From assembly GCF_002998295.1 (NCBI RefSeq), contig NZ_CP027226.1, forward strand, positions 1,222,001 through 1,286,000: 64,000 nucleotides of DNA. The letters are read 5' to 3'. The translations under genes were made by a program, and so were the position numbers. Positions within the stretch are counted from its first letter, which is position 1. Each line of letters starts with the position of its first letter. A model generated the notes under the pieces. The model was not told the origin of the DNA. It did no database searches and worked only from the letters and a program-made list of their open reading frames with translations. Shown piece by piece: positions 46,256 to 53,756 of this stretch. Origin of the DNA: Fastidiosipila sanguinis (GTDB taxonomy: Bacteria > Bacillota > Clostridia > Saccharofermentanales > Fastidiosipilaceae).

Positions 46256-46271
46256 AGTTGTACGTACAACT
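46256..46271. promoter_or_regulatory. 16-bp perfect palindrome upstream of the permease operon
   Basis: AGTTGTACGTACAACT is a perfect inverted repeat 53 bases before the ATG. Spacing of 32 bases from the proximal site is about three helical turns, fitting cooperative dimer binding on one DNA face. GntR/HutC regulators bind such symmetric sites. Confidence 0.65.
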
Positions 46272-46451
46272 TTATATAGTTTTATTGTATCTTAGTGTTA
46301 TTGGATTTTAAAGTTGTAAATCTATATTCAACTTTTTTCACAATTTTTGTGGTTGACGGTTGTGCAGGGTGACGAAAGTTAAAAGATCGAGTGCTATTGA
46401 ATAACAACTAGCTCAAATATATTGAGAAATTCCTATTTTAGCCATAAAATA

Positions 46452-46493
46452 ACCCCATAAAGTTTGAGAACTTAATTGTTCAACCTTTGGGGT
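46452..46493. repeat. Inverted repeat in an otherwise empty intergenic region
   Basis: ACCCCATAAAGTTTGAGAAC and GTTCAACCTTTGGGGT are near complements with a short loop. The right arm continues CATCACA, so read on the minus strand it gives TGTGATGACCCC, reminiscent of an IS3-type tip. It is either an orphan terminator or a relic of insertion-sequence ends. The remaining bases from 46272 to 46724 show no reading frame or RNA I can support. Confidence 0.5.
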
Positions 46494-46724
46494 CATCACA
46501 AATTTAAAAATATATTCTTTTAAAATATTAATCAAATAATTACATTATAATAATGATAATTCTCACCATTTAAATTAAAATTCCAATCCTAATCTAAAAT
46601 GCTCTGTATTCATATATTAAGAATACTCTGTATTGTTTATATAAGGGCTATTATTTCTTACAAAACTCCAGTTAATAGTATGTTTATTTACTATTCCTTG
46701 AAAGCATTAAACTTATTTGCTACA

Positions 46725-47414
46725 TTAATAGTCATTTATAATCCTTATAAATCTTTCTCCAAATCTCGTCCTAGAAAATACTCTTTCTTTAGATATAACT
46801 CTATCAAATGAATCCGAATATATTGAAATCCCACCCTGTCCATCACTTTCGAAAGGAGAATCATTCTGGTATCCACTCATCAATCCGTTTCCTGTCAAAC
46901 GCAATAACTCCGAAGTGATTTCATTGTTTTTTGTTGTAACTGTTTTATTATCTAGCATGAATTTAATGTCCATTCTTAGTAAGTTATTTATTATCTCAGA
47001 GTATGCACAAAATTCATCCCAATTTATTAAATAATCTAAATACGCTAAATACATCTTAGCTAGAAGTTCTGGTTTTTCAATATCTAAATAATTGTCAATA
47101 ATAATTGTAATATAGGCTAATTCATTATCCCTATTTTTATCAAAAAACTTTTTCTTTTGTTTCTCTACATCTTTTTCAGTCACATTACCTGAATTAAAAG
47201 AGGCAATAAAATTTTTTAACTTATTCAAAAAAAATCGTCCTTTTATATCGTCAACAATATTATAAGCACTTACAGCATATTTTATAATCGGTAATTTCTT
47301 AAGTATTCCTTCTTTCATAAAACTATCAAGTATAACTTCTGAAGTATCTAAGCTCACATCCATTGTATTTTTCACTATACTTTCTCCAAATGATTCTGAT
47401 ATTGATTTATTCAT
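46725..47414 (-). CDS. Orphan accessory protein, unknown function
   Basis: 229 aa, mostly helical, no signal peptide. An N-terminal segment SIVKNTMDVSLDTSEVILDS is followed by LKKLPIIKYAVSAYNIVDDIKGRF, a Lys/Glu-rich middle (VTEKDVEKQKKKFFDKNRDN) and LAKMYLAYLDYLINWDEFCAY. The pattern (a short acidic N-terminus, a PIIK helix, then an about 100-residue helical bundle) is seen in scattered hypothetical proteins of accessory regions in Bacillota. No function is assigned. Weak ribosome site. Isolated, at the edge of decayed DNA. Confidence 0.7.
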   Translation of the reverse strand: MNKSISESFGESIVKNTMDVSLDTSEVILDSFMKEGILKKLPIIKYAVSAYNIVDDIKGRFFLNKLKNFIASFNSGNVTEKDVEKQKKKFFDKNRDNELAYITIIIDNYLDIEKPELLAKMYLAYLDYLINWDEFCAYSEIINNLLRMDIKFMLDNKTVTTKNNEITSELLRLTGNGLMSGYQNDSPFESDGQGGISIYSDSFDRVISKERVFSRTRFGERFIRIINDY

Positions 47415-48080
47415 AAATTATCCATTCTATTTATTTCAAGATTTAATCACTCCACTCATAAATTATGACACGAGATATTATAATAGATTTGTAAGCTTTG
47501 AAAATCTTATTATCTTTTTCACCCTCCTATTGCAACTCTATCTATAAGCGAATATATCGGTCGTCGTATATAAAATTTTCTTGATTACTTGTCACTTTCT
47601 ATCGCGAATTACTTCATATATTTATATATTACCAATATAAATATCCAGAATACTTAGATAGATTTAAGCCAGAAATTTCAGGATTCTCAAAACAAAATTC
47701 AAACATCACTGCTGCTAATCAAGTAATCAGTCAACTACTCACAAAAAATCTGTTTGGGGCTTTGTAATTTTTATCTTTTTACTTAACAGGTTGTAAATAC
47801 TAAGCTGGAGCTACCGTTCTATGTCAGCAGTTCTAACCATCGCCCTCTAATCTCCTAGTGTTATCTCTCTAAATTCCTCCACTTTCTTCTTACATCACTT
47901 TAAGTCACTACCTACTATGCTACTAAAGGAACTTATTGTACTTCCTACTTTCGAAGACAATTACTTCATTCAATGTAATTATGCTAATGTTAGATAATAT
48001 CTTCTAAAAGAACTCTCAAATATGTTTATCCATGTCTGAAATAATCATCAAAATAAGGGATAAAATTTAAGTTCTAACAA
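47415..48080. other. Decayed intergenic region of about 670 bp
   Basis: No intact gene. It contains an open 60-codon remnant (47585-47767) and, at 47800-47950, a strongly strand-skewed stretch (pyrimidine-rich on plus) with stops in all frames. This looks like eroded coding or mobile-element DNA next to the copper operon. Confidence 0.5.
47585..47767 (+). pseudogene. Possible gene remnant without start codon
   Basis: 60 open codons after an in-frame TGA, ending TAA at 47765-47767. The peptide includes YQYKYPEYLDRFKPEISGF and ITAANQVISQLLTKNLFGAL, whose composition looks protein-like. Not recognised; it may be chance. Confidence 0.3.
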
Positions 48081-48380
48081 TCACACAAAATCATCATCCA
48101 TAGCTTCTTCCCATTCATCATCCATAAATTCTTCCCCATCTTCATCCATCGATTCTTCTCTTTCATCGATGCGGATAAAATCTTCCAAGATCAAGCCATC
48201 AAACATCTTTTCATGCAATGCCCTATGAAGTTCCCGGAAAACTCTACACTTACTTACACTACCCAGAATTATATCTCCACTACAGAAGCTAATCACCATG
48301 TCCGTACCGTTTAAATTAAACTCATAACCATTGCGAAACAGCTGCCAGTACTCCAAAGTCAGCGTCATTTCATCATTCAT
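48081..48380 (-). CDS. Small acidic protein divergent from copY
   Basis: 99 aa, unrecognised. The N-terminal 65 residues look folded (TLEYWQLFRNGYEFNLNGTDMV, FRELHRALHEK). The last 30 are almost entirely Asp and Glu with Met and Trp (EESMDEDGEEFMDDEWEEAM). The acidic Met-rich tail could bind cations, which is suggestive beside copper genes but unproven. No strong ribosome site; a second ATG at codon 5. Shares a 111-base divergent region with copY. Confidence 0.55.
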   Translation of the reverse strand: MNDEMTLTLEYWQLFRNGYEFNLNGTDMVISFCSGDIILGSVSKCRVFRELHRALHEKMFDGLILEDFIRIDEREESMDEDGEEFMDDEWEEAMDDDFV

Positions 48381-48413
48381 TACTGATCGTTGATTACATT
48401 TATTAAAAAATAC

Positions 48414-48442
48414 TTGACAAGGCTAGTCTACAGTAGTAGACT
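48414..48442 (+). promoter_or_regulatory. Sigma-A-type promoter of the copYB operon
   Basis: -35 TTGACA (48414-48419), 17-base spacer, -10 TAGACT (48437-48442). The first cop box overlaps the spacer and -10, so bound CopY would block RNA polymerase. Confidence 0.75.
48426..48441. promoter_or_regulatory. Cop box 1, CopY operator
   Basis: GTCTACAGTAGTAGAC is an inverted repeat. Its core TACAGTAGTA matches the CopY consensus TACANNTGTA except one base, and it overlaps the -10 region. Confidence 0.8.
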
Positions 48443-48457
48443 AATTTCAAACGTTTC

Positions 48458-48473
48458 GTTTACGATTGTAAAC
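48458..48473. promoter_or_regulatory. Cop box 2, CopY operator
   Basis: GTTTACGATTGTAAAC is an inverted repeat. Its core TACGATTGTA matches TACANNTGTA except one base. It lies 32 bases after cop box 1, as in other CopY-controlled operons with paired sites, just before the ribosome site. Confidence 0.8.
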
Positions 48474-48491
48474 AATAAGGAGAAAAAAAGA

Positions 48492-48941
48492 ATGAGTACA
48501 ATAGTAGCTAGTACCCATATAACTGATGCTGAGTGGGAAGTCATGCGTGTGGTTTGGGCAAATGATCGAGTAACTAGTAAAAAAGTCATTTCCGTATTGA
48601 AAGAAAAAATGGACTGGACACAATCCACTATCAAAACGATCTTAGGTCGATTAGTTGAAAAAGGCGTATTAAATACAGAGCAAGAAGGTAGAAAGTTTAT
48701 TTACACTGCCAATATTGAAGAGAAAGAAGCCGTAAGGGATTATGTAGAAGATATTTTTAACCGTATTTGCGAAAAGAAAGTCGGAAATGTAATAGGAAGC
48801 ATCATTGAAGATCATGTCTTAAGCTTCGATGATATACATCGACTAGAAAAAATATTAGAGATGAAAAAATCTTCCGCAGTAGAAGAAGTGGATTGCAATT
48901 GTCCAGAAGGACAATGCGAGTGTCATTTACATCATCATTAA
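48492..48941 (+). CDS. copY: CopY/TcrY-type copper-responsive repressor
   Basis: 149-aa BlaI/CopY-class winged-helix repressor from ATG 48492 (AAGGAG upstream); an in-frame start at 48390 would read through the operators and is not used. DNA-binding DAEWEVMRVVWANDRVTSKKVI and WTQSTIKTILGRLVEKGVL are clear. The C-terminal metal site is CNCPEGQCEC, the CxCx4CxC motif that swaps Zn for Cu(I) and releases DNA. It is followed by HLHHH. Regulates itself and copB. Confidence 0.95.
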   Translation: MSTIVASTHITDAEWEVMRVVWANDRVTSKKVISVLKEKMDWTQSTIKTILGRLVEKGVLNTEQEGRKFIYTANIEEKEAVRDYVEDIFNRICEKKVGNVIGSIIEDHVLSFDDIHRLEKILEMKKSSAVEEVDCNCPEGQCECHLHHH

Positions 48942-48960
48942 GTATAAGGAGGAATTTAAA

Positions 48961-51063
48961 ATGAACAATGACAACAGATATACGTCCCATAGTCACCATG
49001 ATCATGACGACATGAATAAGTTAAAACATGAGCATGGAATCACAGATGAACATGGAGACCATAAGGATCAACATCAAGAACATCATGCTGGGCATGATCA
49101 CAGCGACCACAGTGGGCATGACCACCATCATCACGGAAACTTTAAGGAACTTTTCTTAAAATCATTGCCACTAGGAATCATTATTATGTTCTTATCCCCT
49201 ATGGCTGGGTTTGACCTACCATTCCAGTTTACTTTTCCATATTCTGATATTGTAGTAGCTATTTTATCTACTATATTAATTATTTATGGTGGACGTCCAT
49301 TCTATCAAGGTGCAGTTGATGAATTTAAACAAAAAGAACCTGGAATGATGGCACTCGTTTCTTTAGGTATAAGTGTTTCATATTTATATAGTGTTTATGC
49401 TGTTATCACTAGCTACGTAACGGGTGAAAAGGTGATGGACTTCTTCTTTGAATTTGCTTCATTACTATTAATCATGTTATTAGGTCACTGGATTGAGATG
49501 AAAGCTATTGGAGAAGCTGGAGATGCACAAACAGAATTGGCTAAGTTAGTACCGAAAGATGCTCACGTTGTGTTAGAAGACGATTCAATTGAAACACGTC
49601 CGGTTGCTGACTTACAGGTAGGTGATTTAATTCGTGTTCAAGCCGGAGAAAATGTTCCAGCAGACGGAACTATCGAGCGTGGCGAATCACGTATAAATGA
49701 AGCTCTTTTGACTGGGGAATCCAAAGCAGTTAAAAAAGGTCCTGGCGATGAAGTAATCGGAGGCTCAACAAATGGAGAAGGGGTTCTTTATATTAAAGTA
49801 CTTGAGACAGGTGATAAGTCCTTTATATCTCAAGTACAGGATTTAATCAGCCAAGCTCAAAGTCAGCCTTCCAGATCAGAAAATATTGCTCAAAAGGTTG
49901 CAGGGTGGCTCTTCTATATTGCGGTCATCGTCGCACTAATAGCTTTTGTAGTATGGACGCTTGTAGCGGACATCCCAACGGCAGTAAAATTTGCTATAAC
50001 AACATTAGTTATAGCTTGTCCTCACGCTTTGGGTCTAGCTATTCCATTGGTCACCGCTCGTAGCACAAGCTTAGGGGCAAGTCGTGGCTTACTAGTAAAA
50101 GACCGAGAATCTTTAGAAATAGCTCAAGATGCAGATGTGATGATTTTAGACAAGACAGGTACTTTAACAACAGGTGAGTTTAAAGTATTAGATGTTGAAC
50201 TTTTTAATGAAAAATATACAAAAGAGGAAATCATTGCCTTACTGGCAGGTATTGAAGGAGGGTCTAGCCACCCTATTGCTCAATCAATTATAAACTTCGC
50301 CGACCAAGAAGGTATAAGTCCAGTATCATTTGATTCGATTGATGTGATTTCCGGTGCTGGAGTAGAGGGTAAAGCAGGTGGGCACCATTACCAATTAATC
50401 AGTCAAAAAGCCTACGGACGTAATATTGATATGGATATTCCAAAAGGAGCAACTCTTAGTGTCTTAGTAGAAAACGATGATGCCATTGGTGCTGTAGCTT
50501 TAGGGGACGAATTAAAACCAACGAGTAAAGAGTTAATTAAAGCTCTTAAAAAGAACAATATTCAACCAATTATGGCAACAGGTGATAATGAAAAAGCGGC
50601 TCAAGGCGCGGCAGAAGATTTAGGGATTGAATATAGATCAAATCAATCTCCACAAGACAAATATGAGTTAGTTAAAACGCTTAAGGATGAAGGAAAGAAA
50701 GTTATCATGGTAGGTGATGGTGTAAATGATGCTCCTTCTCTTGCCTTAGCAGATGTTGGTATAGCTGTAGGTGCTGGAACCCAAGTGGCATTGGATTCAG
50801 CTGATGTCATCTTGACTCAATCTGATCCAGGAGATATTGAATCATTTATTGAATTAGCACACAAGACAACTCGTAAAATGAAACAAAATCTCTTTTGGGG
50901 AGCTGGTTATAACTTTATAGCTATCCCTCTAGCTGCAGGAATTTTGGCTCCTATTGGTATCACATTAAGCCCTGCATTAGGAGCAATTCTAATGTCTGTG
51001 TCAACAGTCATCGTCGCCTTTAATGCTATTTTATTAAATTTAGATCCAAAAAATAACGGTTAA
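48961..51063 (+). CDS. copB: Copper-exporting P1B-type ATPase CopB
   Basis: 700-aa copper/silver efflux pump. A His-rich N-terminus (about 1-60, many HDH and HHHH groups) replaces CxxC metal domains. Eight membrane segments are expected, with the ion-path motif ACPHALGLA (CPH, the CopB class), TGES phosphatase loop (LLTGESKAV), phosphorylation DKTGTLTTGEF, GGSSHPIAQS (HP) and GDGVNDAPSL. AAGGAGG stands before the ATG, 19 bases after copY. Full length. A sharp terminator follows. Codon choice (many CGT Arg) and noncoding flanks suggest acquisition. Confidence 0.95.
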   Translation: MNNDNRYTSHSHHDHDDMNKLKHEHGITDEHGDHKDQHQEHHAGHDHSDHSGHDHHHHGNFKELFLKSLPLGIIIMFLSPMAGFDLPFQFTFPYSDIVVAILSTILIIYGGRPFYQGAVDEFKQKEPGMMALVSLGISVSYLYSVYAVITSYVTGEKVMDFFFEFASLLLIMLLGHWIEMKAIGEAGDAQTELAKLVPKDAHVVLEDDSIETRPVADLQVGDLIRVQAGENVPADGTIERGESRINEALLTGESKAVKKGPGDEVIGGSTNGEGVLYIKVLETGDKSFISQVQDLISQAQSQPSRSENIAQKVAGWLFYIAVIVALIAFVVWTLVADIPTAVKFAITTLVIACPHALGLAIPLVTARSTSLGASRGLLVKDRESLEIAQDADVMILDKTGTLTTGEFKVLDVELFNEKYTKEEIIALLAGIEGGSSHPIAQSIINFADQEGISPVSFDSIDVISGAGVEGKAGGHHYQLISQKAYGRNIDMDIPKGATLSVLVENDDAIGAVALGDELKPTSKELIKALKKNNIQPIMATGDNEKAAQGAAEDLGIEYRSNQSPQDKYELVKTLKDEGKKVIMVGDGVNDAPSLALADVGIAVGAGTQVALDSADVILTQSDPGDIESFIELAHKTTRKMKQNLFWGAGYNFIAIPLAAGILAPIGITLSPALGAILMSVSTVIVAFNAILLNLDPKNNG

Positions 51064-51152
51064 CATATCGAATGATTGAAACTCCTTAATGTATCAAGAT
51101 ACAATAGTTTTACAGGAGAAAAAGAGATGTAAGTACTGACTCTTTGTAGAAT

Positions 51153-51195
51153 CGTGTTGGTAGAAGTAGATGATTTTTCTACCAACACGTTTTTT
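51153..51195 (+). terminator. Terminator of the copYB operon
   Basis: CGTGTTGGTAGAA pairs perfectly over 13 bp with TTCTACCAACACG across an 11-base loop, followed by T6. Lies 90 bases after the copB stop. Confidence 0.92.
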
Positions 51196-51283
51196 AATTT
51201 ATTATAGAACTGATTTCTTTTAAAATCCTAAAAGCCACCTATTTCAACACTTTTATAACTTGTTATTCTATTTTCTTGACATC

Positions 51284-51413
51284 ATTACGACCGTCTCGAC
51301 AGTTCGTTGTTTCCGCTTTCCTTCGTCACTGGCCTCCTCAATCAGCGAAAGCTATTGCACAGGTCTCCGTAATTTCTTAATTCGTCGCTTTGCTCCTTGA
51401 CACTGAGACATAA
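51284..51413. other. 130-bp noncoding block of high G+C
   Basis: My hand count gives 62 G or C of 130 bases (about 48%), against roughly a third around it. No frame of useful length. It contains short complementary runs such as CTTTC and GAAAG about 30 bases apart, which could fold. It may be the scar or end of the mobile element that brought copYB, or a structured RNA. Confidence 0.45.
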
Positions 51414-51442
51414 GGAAGTTCAGCTTTAGACTAAATTAGCAA

Positions 51443-51479
51443 AAAAATGGCTGCCTCCGAAAAGACAACCATTTTATTA
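51443..51479 (-). terminator. Terminator of nrdR, copy 2 of the 37-bp repeat
   Basis: Identical over 37 bases to 42808-42844, same orientation: 12-bp stem AAAATGGTTGTC/GGCAGCCATTTT around TTTTCGGA, then T7 on the minus strand. It lies 52 bases past the nrdR stop. Confidence 0.88.
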
Positions 51480-51531
51480 CTTTATTAATCTTGCAAAACT
51501 TGAAGCTTTGCGAAACTTGAAGCTCTTATAT

Positions 51532-51984
51532 TTACTTGCCTAAGAACCCTTTAAGTTCATTCATAAACTCTGTTACGTCCTTAAACTGTCTATATACAGA
51601 AGCAAAACGGACATATGCAACATCATCAAGTTCTTTCAGTTCATCCATCACCCAATTACCTATAGTCTCTGTGGGGATTTCACCGGACAACTGATTCCGT
51701 GCTCTATCTTCAACTCTACTGACTAAATCATTAATTTGTTGTGAGCTTACAGGTCGCTTCATGCTAGCTCGGACAACACCATTAAGAATTTTGTCTCTGT
51801 CAAAAATCTCTCTTGTTCCATCTTTTTTCACCACTATTAATTCAGTTTTTTCTACTCTCTCATAAGTGGTAAATCTACATCCACAAGACAGACATTCACG
51901 TCTTCTTCTAATAGTCTCGCCTTCTTCACTTGGTCGAGAATCTATAACCTTATCTTCGTTAACTTCACAATGCGGACACTTCAT
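51532..51984 (-). CDS. nrdR: Transcriptional repressor NrdR
   Basis: 150-aa regulator of ribonucleotide reductase genes. The N-terminal zinc ribbon [17 protein letters not shown] and [12 protein letters not shown] is followed by an ATP-cone ([19 protein letters not shown]). Standard length. It lies 66 bases downstream of ftsZ, a common arrangement in Clostridia. Confidence 0.97.
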   Translation of the reverse strand: MKCPHCEVNEDKVIDSRPSEEGETIRRRRECLSCGCRFTTYERVEKTELIVVKKDGTREIFDRDKILNGVVRASMKRPVSSQQINDLVSRVEDRARNQLSGEIPTETIGNWVMDELKELDDVAYVRFASVYRQFKDVTEFMNELKGFLGK

Positions 51985-52050
51985 ATTCTTAATACTCTTT
52001 ATCTTCTAAGTCAATTTAGGCTTATTATTTTATTTCAAAAGAGCAATAAC

Positions 52051-53484
52051 TTACTTCTCATCCTCATTAAATAACCATGGCAAAATTCTGCTATTTTGAT
52101 TTCTGTTATTTGACTCTCTTCTTTGTTGGCTTCTGTTCTCTCTCTCATCATATGTTGGAGTTTGGAAATCGTTTCTACGTGAGTCTTCTCTTTCATCTCT
52201 ACGTGATTCACGATATGGTGCTTCATTATAGCCAGAATCTCTGTATGATGATCTACGTTCTGTGTTTCTTCTCTCTCTTGGGAAAGGATCTTCATAATTT
52301 GTTTCGTATGAAGGTGTGTACTCTTCTCTACGCAAATTTGATCTTTCATCTCTTGATGCTTGTCTTGCACTTGAACGATCACGTTGATTGTCGACTGCAA
52401 AATCTGTATTTAGATCTTCATTTCTTACAGCTGATCCAATTGTACGAAAGCTTTCTGTGTTAACTTCTGCACCAAATTCATTACTATCATCAAATCCTGA
52501 TGCAATAATTGTGATCATAATTTCATCATCTAAGTTCTCATCTAGAACAGCACCGATAATAATGTCTGCACTTGGGTGAGCTGAATCTCTAACTAATGAA
52601 GCTGCTTCTGAAACTTCTCTTATCTTCATGCTCGAACCTGTGAAGTTGATAATGATCTTTTGTGCACCATCAATATTACTGTCTAGTAATGGACTATGGA
52701 TTGCTTCGTCAATTGCATCTTCAACTCTATCTGGTCCTTGAGCTCTACCGATACCCATGTGGCAAATACCTGCATCTGTCATAACACGTTTAACATCAGC
52801 CATATCAAGGTTGATTAATCCTGGTACAGAAACTAAGTCTGAAATACCTGTAATACCATATCTTAGGACGTGGTCTGCCATTGCAAATGCTTGGTCTACA
52901 GTTGTATCTTCATCAGCTATATCTAATAATTTATCGTTTGGTACTACGATTAGGGAGTCAACATATTTAGATAATTCTTCGATACCACCTTCAGCATTGA
53001 TTGAACGTTTTGCACCTTCAAAGCGGAATGGTTTTGTGACAACACCTACTGTCAAAATTCCCATATCTTGAGCTATTTGAGCAATAACTGGAGCTGCACC
53101 TGTACCGGTACCACCACCCATACCAGCTGTAACAAATAGTAAATCTGTTCCACGTAATAAGCCTGAAATTTCATCTCTTGATTCAGTAGCTGCTTTTGCA
53201 CCGACTTCTGGATCTGCACCTGCACCTAATCCACGAGTTAGTTTATCTCCAATTCTAACACGTGTAGGAGCTGCATTTAATTCCAAGGCTTGGTTGTCTG
53301 TATTGATTGCTATAAAATCAACGCCTTTAACTTGGGAAAGTACCATTCTGTTAATAGCGTTACAACCACCACCACCAACACCGATGGCTCTAATTACAGC
53401 CTTTTGTGTGAAATCTGTATTTACATTTTCTTTTTTGCGATCTGTTGCAACCGGATTATTTGTTGCCTTATTTTTTGTCTCCAC
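52051..53484 (-). CDS. ftsZ: Cell-division protein FtsZ with extended Arg-rich tail
   Basis: 477-aa tubulin-like GTPase that forms the Z ring. Nucleotide motifs are GVGGGGCNAINRM and GMGGGTGTGAAP, with the T7 synergy loop (NLDMADVKRVM). The core ends near 335. The remaining about 140 residues are a linker rich in Arg, Asp, Glu, Asn and Tyr (RRNTERRSSYRDSGY, RESRRDEREDSRRND), much longer than the usual 50. The C-terminal peptide is ILPWLFNEDEK, not the common DIPxFLR form. nrdR follows. Confidence 0.96.
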   Translation of the reverse strand: METKNKATNNPVATDRKKENVNTDFTQKAVIRAIGVGGGGCNAINRMVLSQVKGVDFIAINTDNQALELNAAPTRVRIGDKLTRGLGAGADPEVGAKAATESRDEISGLLRGTDLLFVTAGMGGGTGTGAAPVIAQIAQDMGILTVGVVTKPFRFEGAKRSINAEGGIEELSKYVDSLIVVPNDKLLDIADEDTTVDQAFAMADHVLRYGITGISDLVSVPGLINLDMADVKRVMTDAGICHMGIGRAQGPDRVEDAIDEAIHSPLLDSNIDGAQKIIINFTGSSMKIREVSEAASLVRDSAHPSADIIIGAVLDENLDDEIMITIIASGFDDSNEFGAEVNTESFRTIGSAVRNEDLNTDFAVDNQRDRSSARQASRDERSNLRREEYTPSYETNYEDPFPRERRNTERRSSYRDSGYNEAPYRESRRDEREDSRRNDFQTPTYDERENRSQQRRESNNRNQNSRILPWLFNEDEK

Positions 53485-53756
53485 CTTAAAAATCTCCCTT
53501 CACAAACGTGTATAGCTAAAATAATTTAAAATTAAAATCAATTTAATTGTTTCAATAATATTACATTTAAATTACAAAAGCAAGTTTACAATATCTATTT
53601 TTTCTTTTCAAGCGAATTATTTATTTTATTTCGCCTGTAGCTTATTTAAAAGTTCTATCCCATAAAGACAAAATAAACTAATATAATTACATTTTTTAGT
53701 AATTTATAAGCTAATGTAATATTTTTTATTAAGCAACGAAATATAATAAATTATTC

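Noticed and set aside
46600..46811. 70-codon plus-strand frame at the end of the orphan gene
   Set aside because: Overlaps the orphan gene's 3' end, low complexity and no ribosome site.
48444..48458. Catabolite-repression (cre) box at AAACGTTTCG before copY
   Set aside because: Does not fit the cre consensus on both halves and lies between cop boxes in a metal-response promoter.
48390..48491. N-terminal extension of copY from 48390
   Set aside because: It would translate the promoter and both cop boxes; the ATG at 48492 has a good ribosome site and matches family length.
52035..52400. 121-codon frame inside the ftsZ tail region
   Set aside because: Out-of-phase shadow of the Arg-rich linker; His/Met/Gln composition reflects the repeat codons of ftsZ.
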